From JAKPUX01 sp964436305 (lineage in GTDB: Bacteria; Zhuqueibacterota; Zhuqueibacteria; Residuimicrobiales; Residuimicrobiaceae): a stretch of DNA of 64,000 nt. This document shows, in pieces, positions 15,204 to 22,991 of this stretch; the stretch's first letter is position 1; each line of letters starts with the position of its first letter. Under the pieces are notes generated by a model. The model had not been told where the DNA came from, did not search any database, and saw nothing but the letters and a program-made list of their open reading frames with translations. Both the position numbers and the translations under genes were made by a program. The stretch covers positions 1 through 64,000 of the forward strand of contig CAYTCI010000001.1 in the NCBI GenBank assembly GCA_964436305.1. The letters run 5' to 3'.

Positions 15204-16883
15204 ATGAAGCTGGTGGAGTGTGTTCCCAATTTCAGTGAAGGCCGGGATGCGGCCCGGATTGAGCAGATCGCCGCGGCCATCCGCGGCTGCGAAGGCGTCA
15301 AGCTGCTGGATGTCGATGCCGGCAGGGATACCAACCGTACGGTCATGACTTTCGTCGGTGCCCCCGCGGCGGTGGCGGCGGCGGCTTTTGCAGCGATCGC
15401 CAAAGCCGCGGAGGTGATCGATATGGCCCGCCACCAGGGAGCGCATCCGCGCATGGGCGCAACCGATGTCTGTCCCTTCATCCCGGTCCGCGAGGTGACC
15501 ATGGAGGAATGCGCCGAGCTGGCTCGACAGGTGGGCGACCGGGTCGGCCGGGAACTGGCCATCCCGGTCTATCTCTACGAAGCGGCCGCGTCACGGCCGG
15601 AACGGCGCAATCTCGCCGATATCCGTGCCGGGGAATATGAGGGCTTGCCGGATAAGCTGCAGGATCCGGAATGGCGGCCCGATTTTGGCCCGGCGGTTTT
15701 TAATCCGGGAGCCGGAGCCACAGTCATCGGGGCGCGCGAATTTCTTATCGCCTATAACATCAATCTCAACACCCGCGATGCCCGCCTCGCCAACGAAATC
15801 GCCGGACGCATCCGCGAGACCGGCCGTCCGCAAAAGGATGCCCAGGGCAAGATTCTCCGCGATGAGGCCGGCGAGGCGCTGCGCCATCCCGGACTGTTCC
15901 CGGCCTGCAAGGCGGTGGGCTGGTATATGGAGGATTTCGGTCGGGCGCAGATCTCAATCAACCTCACCAATTACCGGATCACACCGCCGCATCAGGTTTT
16001 CGAGGCCTGCTGTCGCCTGGCGGAGGAGATGGGGGCGCGCGTCACCGGCAGTGAGCTGGTCGGGCTCATCCCCCTCGAGGCGATGCTCGAAGCCGGGCGC
16101 TATTTCCTGCGCAAGCAGGGGCGGAGTATCGGGGTCACCACCGGGGAGCTGGTCCATATCGCTGTGCTCTCGCTCGGTCTGAGCGAGCTCTACCCCTTTG
16201 CAGCGGAGAAGAAGATCATCGAGTATCAATTGCAGGAGAGCGGGGATCTGGTGGGCATGACGGTTGCCGACTTTTCCGCGCTGCTGGCGAGTGATGCCCC
16301 GGCCCCCGGCGGGGGTAGTGTCGCGGCCCTGTGCGGCGCTCTCGGCAGCGCCCTGACCGCGATGTGCGGCGGGCTGACCCATGGCAAGAAGGGCTACGAG
16401 GCCCATTTTCAGGAGATGGAGCAGATCGGCGTTGCGGCGCAGGTGCTCAGGGAGGAATTCCTCCGCGATGTCGATCGCGACACCGCCGCCTTCAACCAGG
16501 TGATGGCGGCTTTCAAACTGCCGAAGAAGAGCGAAGAGGAGAAGGCAGCACGCGCAGCGGCCATCGCGGCGGCGACCCGTGGCGCCACCCTGGTGCCCCT
16601 GGAGGTGCTGCGGCGCTGCCGGGAGGCGGTGCTCTTGGCACACAAGGCGGTGGCGCATGGCAACCGGAACTCTATCAGCGATGCCGGCGTCGGCGCGCTG
16701 ACCATCCGCACCGCTGCAGAGGGGGCCTATTTCAATGTATGCATCAACCTGGCCGGCTTGAACGATCAGGAATTCATCACGGCGACACGGGACGAGGCCG
16801 AGCGGCTGCGGGCGCAGATCGGGGAGGAAGCAGCGGCGGCGGTTCGACTGGTCGAGGCAAGTTTCGCCGTTCAGGCGGGGTGA
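15204..16883 (+). CDS. ftcD: Bifunctional glutamate formimidoyltransferase / formiminotetrahydrofolate cyclodeaminase
   Basis: A 559-residue fusion. The first ~300 residues are the formiminotransferase, with VECVPNFSEGRD at the start, GAHPRMGATDVCPF, and FNPGAGATVIGAREFLIAYN. The last ~200 are the cyclodeaminase, with ALLASDAPAPGGGSVAALCGALG and GNRNSISDAGVGAL. Together they move the formimino group from formiminoglutamate (histidine breakdown) to tetrahydrofolate and release ammonia to give methenyl-THF. ATG 15204 begins the conserved MKLVECVPNF start; an earlier in-frame ATG at 15063 lies in the promoter region. No hut genes are adjacent. The next gene follows after 23 nt. Confidence 0.95.
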   Translation: MKLVECVPNFSEGRDAARIEQIAAAIRGCEGVKLLDVDAGRDTNRTVMTFVGAPAAVAAAAFAAIAKAAEVIDMARHQGAHPRMGATDVCPFIPVREVTMEECAELARQVGDRVGRELAIPVYLYEAAASRPERRNLADIRAGEYEGLPDKLQDPEWRPDFGPAVFNPGAGATVIGAREFLIAYNINLNTRDARLANEIAGRIRETGRPQKDAQGKILRDEAGEALRHPGLFPACKAVGWYMEDFGRAQISINLTNYRITPPHQVFEACCRLAEEMGARVTGSELVGLIPLEAMLEAGRYFLRKQGRSIGVTTGELVHIAVLSLGLSELYPFAAEKKIIEYQLQESGDLVGMTVADFSALLASDAPAPGGGSVAALCGALGSALTAMCGGLTHGKKGYEAHFQEMEQIGVAAQVLREEFLRDVDRDTAAFNQVMAAFKLPKKSEEEKAARAAAIAAATRGATLVPLEVLRRCREAVLLAHKAVAHGNRNSISDAGVGALTIRTAAEGAYFNVCINLAGLNDQEFITATRDEAERLRAQIGEEAAAAVRLVEASFAVQAG

Positions 16884-16906
16884 GGCATTACCATAAAGGA
16901 GACCGT

Positions 16907-18025
16907 ATGAACAAAGCGGAAGGACAATCCGGGCGGCTGCTCTCGCTGGACGCCCTGCGGGGATTTGACATGGTCTGGATCGCAGGCGGCGAGTGGCTGA
17001 TCGCCGCGTTGGCCGCCTGGACCGGCTGGCCGCTCTTCGCCTGGGCACACGAGCAAATGGAACATGTCGCGTGGAATGGCTTCCATTTTTACGACATGAT
17101 CTTTCCGCTTTTTCTTTTCATCGCCGGAGTTTCCATGCCCTTTTCGCTGGCCAAACGGCTGGAGAGGGGCGACAGCATGAAGAGTATTTACCGCCACCTT
17201 TTCACCCGGCTTGTTCTGCTGGTGCTGCTGGGAGCGATCTATAACGGCCTGCTGCGCTTTGATTTTGCCCATCAGCGCTACGCCAGTGTGCTCGCCCGCA
17301 TCGGCTTCGGCTGGTTTTTCGCTGCGCTGATCTTTTTGCACACCAGACCCCGGGGGCAGGCGTTTTGGCTGGCTGGTATCCTGCTGGGCTACTGGGCGAT
17401 CATGAAGCTCATCCCGGTGCCGGGATTCGGCGCCGGCGTGCTGACCCAGGAGGGAAGCCTGGCCGCCTACCTCGACCGGATGTTTTGTCCGGGCGTGCTC
17501 TATCTGGGCAATCATGATCCGGAAGGGATTCTCTCGACCATCCCCGCGGTCGGCACCGCCCTGCTCGGCGTCCTCACCGGGCAGATGCTGCGCGGCAAGA
17601 TCCTGACTCTGACCCCGCTGCAAAAGGGAGGTCTCCTTCTCGCGGCGGGCCTGGCGGGCCTGGCGATTGGCCAGCTCTGGAATCTCGTCTTCCCGATCAA
17701 CAAGAACCTCTGGACCAGCTCGTTCGTTCTCTATGCCGGCGGCTGGAGCCTGATCCTTCTGGCTCTCTTTTACCTGATCATCGATGTCTGGGGCTACAAG
17801 AAATGGGCCTTCCCCTTCATCGTCGTCGGGCTCAACTCCATCACGGTCTATATGCTCAATTCGGGGATTGTCAATTTCGATCAGATGGGGCGTTACTTCA
17901 TCACCGGGTTTGCCGGCCTCTTCCTTGAGGTGTTTCAGCCGGTCCTCTTCAGTTCGGCGGCGCTGGTGTGCACGTGGCTGGTGCTCTATCTGCTCTACAA
18001 GCACAAGATTTTTCTGCGGGTCTGA
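16907..18025 (+). CDS. DUF5009 / heparan-alpha-glucosaminide N-acetyltransferase-like membrane protein
   Basis: A 372-residue integral membrane protein with about ten hydrophobic segments. The N-terminal signature LLSLDALRGFDMVWI, with the early His-containing loop, is the hallmark of DUF5009 and related YeiB/HGSNAT-type acyltransferases. These are thought to acetylate sugars on the far side of the membrane. AAGGAGA at 16897-16903 supports ATG 16907. It is co-directional with ftcD and 23 nt after it, although no functional link is evident. The substrate is unknown. Confidence 0.82.
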   Translation: MNKAEGQSGRLLSLDALRGFDMVWIAGGEWLIAALAAWTGWPLFAWAHEQMEHVAWNGFHFYDMIFPLFLFIAGVSMPFSLAKRLERGDSMKSIYRHLFTRLVLLVLLGAIYNGLLRFDFAHQRYASVLARIGFGWFFAALIFLHTRPRGQAFWLAGILLGYWAIMKLIPVPGFGAGVLTQEGSLAAYLDRMFCPGVLYLGNHDPEGILSTIPAVGTALLGVLTGQMLRGKILTLTPLQKGGLLLAAGLAGLAIGQLWNLVFPINKNLWTSSFVLYAGGWSLILLALFYLIIDVWGYKKWAFPFIVVGLNSITVYMLNSGIVNFDQMGRYFITGFAGLFLEVFQPVLFSSAALVCTWLVLYLLYKHKIFLRV

Positions 18026-18030
18026 GGCCT

Positions 18031-18051
18031 GGCCGGCGGTGCCGTCCGGCC
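18031..18051. terminator. GC-rich hairpin between convergent genes
   Basis: GGCCGGCGG and CCGTCCGGCC pair around TG with one bulged T, in the 29-nt gap between two convergent stops. With no T tract it may act as a barrier rather than a classic terminator. Confidence 0.35.
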
Positions 18052-18054
18052 CCT

Positions 18055-19245
18055 TCAGCGGCGTTCGAGGGCGGCCATGTAAAAGCCGTCGAATCCGTGC
18101 CGGTCGGGGTCGAGGCGCTGTTCAGCAGCCAGGGTAAAAGCACCGGCCGTGCTGGCCAGGAAGGCGGCCACCACCGCCGCACCCTCGCAGGGGAAGAGGC
18201 TGCAGGTGGCATAGACCAGGCGCCCGCCAGGCCGGAGCATGCGGCTGTAGTACGCCAGGAGGTGCGCCTGTTCGCTGAGGAGGTGTGTCAGCCCTTCGGG
18301 CTGCAGCCGCCAGCGGGCGTCGGGATTGCGCCGCCAAACCCCCGTACCCGAGCAGGGCACATCGAGGAGCAGCCGATCGGCCGAGCCGGCCAGACGTTTG
18401 ATGACCTTGGTCGAGGTGATGGTGCGGGTCTCAATGGTCGTGGCGCCGGCGCGGCGGGCGCGGCGTTCGAGTTCGGCCAGTTTCTCCCCCGCAACATCGA
18501 GGGCGATGATCCGGCCGCGGTTGCCCATCAGCGCGGCCAGGTGCAGGGTTTTGCCGCCATGGCCGGCGCAGCCGTCGACCACGCGCATGCCCGGCCGGAC
18601 CTCGAGCAGGTGGGCAACCGCCTGTGAGGCGGCATCCTGCACTTCATACCATCCCTTTTTAAACTCCTCCCACTCAAATACCGGAGCAAAATCCGCCAGG
18701 GCCAGGGCGTCGGGTGCAAAATCCACCCGGCGGCAGCGGGCGCCATGGGCGGCGATCGCTGCCGCGGCCTGCTCCAGACTGGTTTTCAGGGGGTTGACGC
18801 GCAGGACCGGCACGGCCGGCTGGTTGAGCGCGGCGAGCAGGGGCTCCCAGCGGTCGCCCCGTTCGCGCAGACCGAGTTCGTCCAGCCAGTCGGGCAGGGA
18901 TTCCCGCAGCGGGCGCAGGGCGGCGAAGCGGGCGGCGCGTTCCAGGATCTCCTGGTCTGCAGGCGTCACCGCCGGACGGATTCCGCGCCAGAGCTGCCAG
19001 GTGGCGTGGAGGGAGGGCGAGACGGCGGGTGATGCGGCCGGATTGCCGCTCTCGAGCGCGGCCAGCCAGCGCGCGCGGCGGACGATATCCTGGACAGCCG
19101 TGGCCACCTCGCTGCGCGCCGGCAACGCGAGGCCGGGGTGCGCATGGAAGCAGTGCTGCAGGGCGGCATCGGCGCGGCGCCCGCGCTCGAGAATGGCGGT
19201 ACAGCTCTCGAGGATGAGGGCGGCGAGCTCAGGCGTCGGGGTCAT
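18055..19245 (-). CDS. RsmB/NOP2-family RNA (cytosine-5) methyltransferase
   Basis: 396 residues. The C-terminal half has the SAM site (VVDGCAGHGGKTLHLA), an acidic ribose contact (IIALDVAGEKLAELE), and both catalytic Cys motifs of m5C RNA methyltransferases: DVPCSGTGVWRRNPD and YATCSLFPCEG. The N-terminal ~150 residues resemble the NusB-like helical part of RsmB, so 16S rRNA is the likely target. The start overlaps the stop of the upstream gene (ATGA at 19242-19245). A much longer in-frame extension upstream is only a shadow of the neighbouring gene. Confidence 0.88.
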   Translation of the reverse strand: MTPTPELAALILESCTAILERGRRADAALQHCFHAHPGLALPARSEVATAVQDIVRRARWLAALESGNPAASPAVSPSLHATWQLWRGIRPAVTPADQEILERAARFAALRPLRESLPDWLDELGLRERGDRWEPLLAALNQPAVPVLRVNPLKTSLEQAAAAIAAHGARCRRVDFAPDALALADFAPVFEWEEFKKGWYEVQDAASQAVAHLLEVRPGMRVVDGCAGHGGKTLHLAALMGNRGRIIALDVAGEKLAELERRARRAGATTIETRTITSTKVIKRLAGSADRLLLDVPCSGTGVWRRNPDARWRLQPEGLTHLLSEQAHLLAYYSRMLRPGGRLVYATCSLFPCEGAAVVAAFLASTAGAFTLAAEQRLDPDRHGFDGFYMAALERR

Positions 19246-19970
19246 GGTTCGAACCGGAGATAGCCAAAGCGCCAGGGCCGGTGAAAGGTGCCGAGCAGCA
19301 CCGGACTCCAGGCATAGAGTTCCTGAACGCCTGGTTGGGGTGAGTCGATACGATAGAAATTGATACGCCAGAGATCGCCGGGCTGCGGCGGCAGATGTGG
19401 CGCGCCGCAGAGGGCCGTGAAGGGAAGGGCATACTCGGCGCTCCAGCCGCTGGCTCCGCCAGGGCGGTCGGCTTCGCCGCGGATGGCGACCGCGGTGCAC
19501 AGACCCTCGGCCTCCCAGGCGGGCAGGCCGGTAAAAGGGGCCTCCGGCTGCTCCTCCGTGCGCTGGTTGAGGATGCAAGCGTCGAAGACGACATTTTTCG
19601 GGCTGAGGTTGATCTCGAAATACTGATGACTGCAGCCGGCGGGATTGACAAAGATTTCGACGCACTCCTGGTCGTAAATCGGAGCGTCATGCTCCAGGAG
19701 GCTGCCCCAGACATAATCGTCCTGACAGTCGAAGGCAATATGGAGGAAGGCATCACTCCAGGCTGCACGGACGGAGGTGGCCCATCGGCCGGGCCGGCCG
19801 CTGACCGCCTCGACGAGATCGATGGTGGCGGCTTGTTGCCAAATGGGGTCGTCGATGCAGCCGGTCAGCCGGGGCGGCGTTGCGATCTTCGGGCAGTGCA
19901 GGATGGGCAGAGAGTCGGTGCTGGCGTTATTCAAGGTTGGATTCCTTTTTATCGTTCCGCTAAGGGCCAC
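19242..19970 (-). CDS. Carbohydrate-binding family 9-like (CBM9/DOMON-like) protein
   Basis: 242 residues. The sequence has the single-domain CBM9-like layout found in many FCB genomes: DDPIWQQAATIDLVEA at the start, AAWSDAFLHIAFDCQDDYVW, DQECVEIFVNP, YFEINLSPKNVVFDA, and LWRINFYRID near the end. No signal peptide is seen, so it may stay in the cytoplasm, which is odd for a sugar-binding module. The start is GTG with GGAG just upstream, overlapping the end of the membrane protein gene. It is probably co-translated with that gene and the methyltransferase. Confidence 0.75.
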   Translation of the reverse strand: MALSGTIKRNPTLNNASTDSLPILHCPKIATPPRLTGCIDDPIWQQAATIDLVEAVSGRPGRWATSVRAAWSDAFLHIAFDCQDDYVWGSLLEHDAPIYDQECVEIFVNPAGCSHQYFEINLSPKNVVFDACILNQRTEEQPEAPFTGLPAWEAEGLCTAVAIRGEADRPGGASGWSAEYALPFTALCGAPHLPPQPGDLWRINFYRIDSPQPGVQELYAWSPVLLGTFHRPWRFGYLRFEP

Positions 19971-19971
19971 C

Positions 19972-20832
19972 TCAGCTCCGTGCCAGGTGTAAAAAATAGT
20001 GTGTCTGGGCGCCGAGGCTTAAAAGGCGCAGGCCGGCGCGAAAGAGCATATAGAGCTGCTGCCAGAAAAACAGCAGAAGGCCGGCGGCAAACGGCGCAGC
20101 GATCCGGCTGGCGATCAGGTTATAGAGAAGGATGCCGATGATGGAGAGGGCGGCCAGGATCAACGACAGCAGCAGGAGCCGGCCGAAATGGCGCCACACG
20201 AATATGAGGAGCGGCCGCAGCAGGCGGCGGCTCCTTTTTTCGTTGCGGGCGATGGTCAGGATCCGGCCATAGTCAAAAAAGAGGGCCCAGAGCATCAAGG
20301 CGAGGAAGCGGCCGGCCATTTTGAGATAGCTGAAGATGAGGAGGATGTTGTCCCCCGGGTCCTTGCCCCAGATGAGCCGCTGCGGCAGCTTGAGCAGCAG
20401 CGGGAGCAGGAGGAGCAGGGCGAGTAGCGGCAGGCTCCAGAGGAAGAGGCGACAGAAGCGGCCGAAGTAGCGGCCGCAAGCGTCCCAGAATTCCCGCGCG
20501 CGCCAGGGGTGATCGCTGCCGAGCAGTTTGAGCGCGCCGCCGGAGAGAAAGAGCAGCCAGAACCAGTAGAGCAGGGCCAGCAGGAAGGCCAGCAGCAGGA
20601 GGGGCAAGAGAGCCGCTCCGCGGTAGCGAATGAGCTCGATCCAGAAGGTCAGGTCGAGGCCATCGCCGAGGTGGCCGGCGGCGAGGGTGCTGCCGGCCCA
20701 GTTGCCGATGACCGCCCGGAAGGGAATCGCCACCAGGGCAGCGAAGAGGAGTCCGGGGAGGTAGAAGAGAAGCCACAGCCGCTTGAGCGAGAGCAGACGA
20801 TTCAGGGCGGTGAAAAGTGCGTGGAGCATCAT
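19972..20832 (-). CDS. Polytopic membrane protein of unknown function
   Basis: About 286 residues with roughly six strongly hydrophobic helices and a Leu-rich composition. The N-terminus LFTALNRLLSLKRLWLLFYLPGLLF resembles the opening of other uncharacterised permease-like proteins (compare the gene at 54451). GAGG about 8 nt upstream favours ATG 20832 over GTG 20841 or ATG 20838. It lies between an M1 peptidase and a CBM9-like protein on the same strand with almost no spacing. No motif allows a function to be named. Confidence 0.6.
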   Translation of the reverse strand: MMLHALFTALNRLLSLKRLWLLFYLPGLLFAALVAIPFRAVIGNWAGSTLAAGHLGDGLDLTFWIELIRYRGAALLPLLLLAFLLALLYWFWLLFLSGGALKLLGSDHPWRAREFWDACGRYFGRFCRLFLWSLPLLALLLLLPLLLKLPQRLIWGKDPGDNILLIFSYLKMAGRFLALMLWALFFDYGRILTIARNEKRSRRLLRPLLIFVWRHFGRLLLLSLILAALSIIGILLYNLIASRIAAPFAAGLLLFFWQQLYMLFRAGLRLLSLGAQTHYFLHLARS

Positions 20833-20852
20833 GGCCATCACCTCGGTGCCGG

Positions 20853-22892
20853 TTAGAGGTTCATCGAAAAAACGGTGAGCAGGTTGAGCGCCTGCGGCAT
20901 ATCGAACAGGGCCTGTGTCCAGAAGAGCAGACGTGCGGTCAGCGCGTTGAGGGTGGCGCCCTGCGGCTCGGTCGTGCGGCTGTTGTTGGTGATCTGGATA
21001 TCGAGGGGGATTTTATGATCCGGATCGACCGTGGCCGAAATCAACCGGGTCGGCCGGGTGAGGGTGAAGCGCTGCCACCGTGCCCGGCCGTCCCACCGCT
21101 CGCGGAGGGTGTCGCCACCGGCGAAGACCATCTGCACCTCGACCGGGAAAATGAAGTCACCCAGACGGCGTACATCCACCCGGGTTTGGTACGGAGGGTT
21201 CGGAGTCGGCTCGTGCGCCTTGCCCGCCGGCAGTCCGGCGGAGTCCGCTGCCGAGTGGCTTGAATCCGGTTTGGCCGCGCCGGGGCTGATCTGCAGATCG
21301 TAATCGAAGCCTCGGGCTTTTTTCACCGGCTCACTGCTGACCGCGCTGATGCTGTAATCGAGCACTGCGGTGGTGTGCAGAGCCTGGTCGAAGAACCAGT
21401 CGAGATTCTGGCCCGAGATCTCGTTGGCCACCGCGATGAAATCGGCTGTATGGGGATGTTTGAACTTCCAGCGATCGAACCAGGTGCGCATGATCCGGTT
21501 CATGGTCTCGCGGCCGAGGTAGTTTTGCAAGGTGAGCAGGGCCAGACCCGGTTTGTTATAGGACATCGCACTATAGGCGCTGTTGGAAGAAAAGCTCCAC
21601 GCGGGCTGCAGGATGGGATCGATGGCGGGGTCGGCGATATAGCCCAGTCGCTGCCCCTGGGTATCGCTCAGGCGGAAGCCCCAGAGGTCAATCATGCTGC
21701 CGGGCTCGCCGTAGGTATCGTTGAGGATCCCGATCTCGCTGAAGGTGTTGATCCCCTCATCCAGCCAGGCCTCCTCGAATTCGTTGCTGGCGACCAGGTG
21801 GTACCAGAAATTATGGCCGAATTCGTGCATGATCACCATCTCGAGGGCATGGATGCCCGCCGGCATGCTGTAGGCGTTATAGGCGGTGATCAGGGTGGGA
21901 TATTCCATGCCGCCGGCGTTCATCGCCCCGCGGCGGGGATCAACGACGGTGAGATTGGGGTAAGGATAGTCGCCATACTGATCCTGGAACCAGGCTTCGG
22001 CGGTCGCGGCCGCCTTGATAAAGCGGGCGCCCTGGCTGGCATGATCCCGCTGCATCAGAACGCGTATCTCGACATCCTGGCTTTTGCCGGTAAAGACGAC
22101 ATAATCGGGGCTGGCGGTCCAGGCGAAATCATGGACATCTTCGGCATGGTAGCGGTGGGTGACGGTGCCGTCGGGATGCTCCTGGGTGGCATAGCACAGC
22201 CCCGTGGCGCCGACGATATGGCTGGCCGGCACGGTGATATCGACGTTGTAGACGCCGAAATCGGCATAGAATTCCGAATTGGCATGAAACTGGTGGCAAT
22301 TCCAGGCGCCGTTTTCATACACGCCGATCTTGGGAAACCACTGGCCGGCCATGACGAACTCGTTCTTGATGCCGGTGCGGGCGATTGGTGGTGCCGGAAG
22401 CTGGGCGGTGAAGGCGAAGTGCAGGGTCAGGCTCTCCCCCGGCGGCAAGGGGCGGGGGAGTTGCAGCCGGAGGACGCTCTTGTCATCGGCGTTGCCGTCG
22501 TCGGGCTGGATGAAGGCGGTAAGCGGCAGCCAGTTTTCACCCGAGGCGCTGGTCAGCGAATCCACTTCGATATAGCCCCACTCATTCCGCTTGTCCTTGC
22601 CGGCGCGGCGGGCGCCGGCTTCGCGCATAAAGGTCGAACGGGAGCTGCGGAATCCGTTAAGGTAGAGGTGGAATTGCAGTTCGCTGAGGGGTGCCGCCGC
22701 GGTATTGCGCCAATGGAGGGTCTCACGGCCGTGCAGAAGATGGGCGGCGGCATCGAGACGGACGGCGATATCATAATTGGCGATGCGCGGGCTCTTGGGC
22801 TGGGAAAAGAGAACGGGCTGAGCGGCTGCTGCAGAAGCGAGCAGCGTGCTCATCAGGACCAGCCACCGCGGAATCTGTCGAAACGGGACCAT
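20853..22892 (-). CDS. Secreted M1-family zinc metallopeptidase
   Basis: 679 residues with a signal peptide ending near ASAAAAQ. The N-terminal beta domain is typical of aminopeptidase N relatives. The exopeptidase loop appears as GGMEYPT in place of GAMEN. The zinc site is HEFGH, with the third ligand 19 residues on in NEFEEAWLDEG. C-terminal beta and hydrophobic segments follow. It probably trims peptides outside the cytoplasm. AGGAGGT at 22897-22903 fixes ATG 22892. It sits 99 nt downstream of a secreted subtilase, which suggests joint extracellular protein use. Confidence 0.9.
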   Translation of the reverse strand: MVPFRQIPRWLVLMSTLLASAAAAQPVLFSQPKSPRIANYDIAVRLDAAAHLLHGRETLHWRNTAAAPLSELQFHLYLNGFRSSRSTFMREAGARRAGKDKRNEWGYIEVDSLTSASGENWLPLTAFIQPDDGNADDKSVLRLQLPRPLPPGESLTLHFAFTAQLPAPPIARTGIKNEFVMAGQWFPKIGVYENGAWNCHQFHANSEFYADFGVYNVDITVPASHIVGATGLCYATQEHPDGTVTHRYHAEDVHDFAWTASPDYVVFTGKSQDVEIRVLMQRDHASQGARFIKAAATAEAWFQDQYGDYPYPNLTVVDPRRGAMNAGGMEYPTLITAYNAYSMPAGIHALEMVIMHEFGHNFWYHLVASNEFEEAWLDEGINTFSEIGILNDTYGEPGSMIDLWGFRLSDTQGQRLGYIADPAIDPILQPAWSFSSNSAYSAMSYNKPGLALLTLQNYLGRETMNRIMRTWFDRWKFKHPHTADFIAVANEISGQNLDWFFDQALHTTAVLDYSISAVSSEPVKKARGFDYDLQISPGAAKPDSSHSAADSAGLPAGKAHEPTPNPPYQTRVDVRRLGDFIFPVEVQMVFAGGDTLRERWDGRARWQRFTLTRPTRLISATVDPDHKIPLDIQITNNSRTTEPQGATLNALTARLLFWTQALFDMPQALNLLTVFSMNL

Positions 22893-22991
22893 GCAAACCT
22901 CCTGGTTTGGCGCGAAAATCCGGACGAAGGGAGGGCGATCTGATTCCGCCCACCGGAGGGGGGCTCTCTTCCCGCTACAGGGGACTCCGGT

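Noticed and set aside
19240..19260. GGTTCGAACC resembling a tRNA T-loop
   Set aside because: It sits at the junction of two coding regions, with no acceptor stem or anticodon arm around it.
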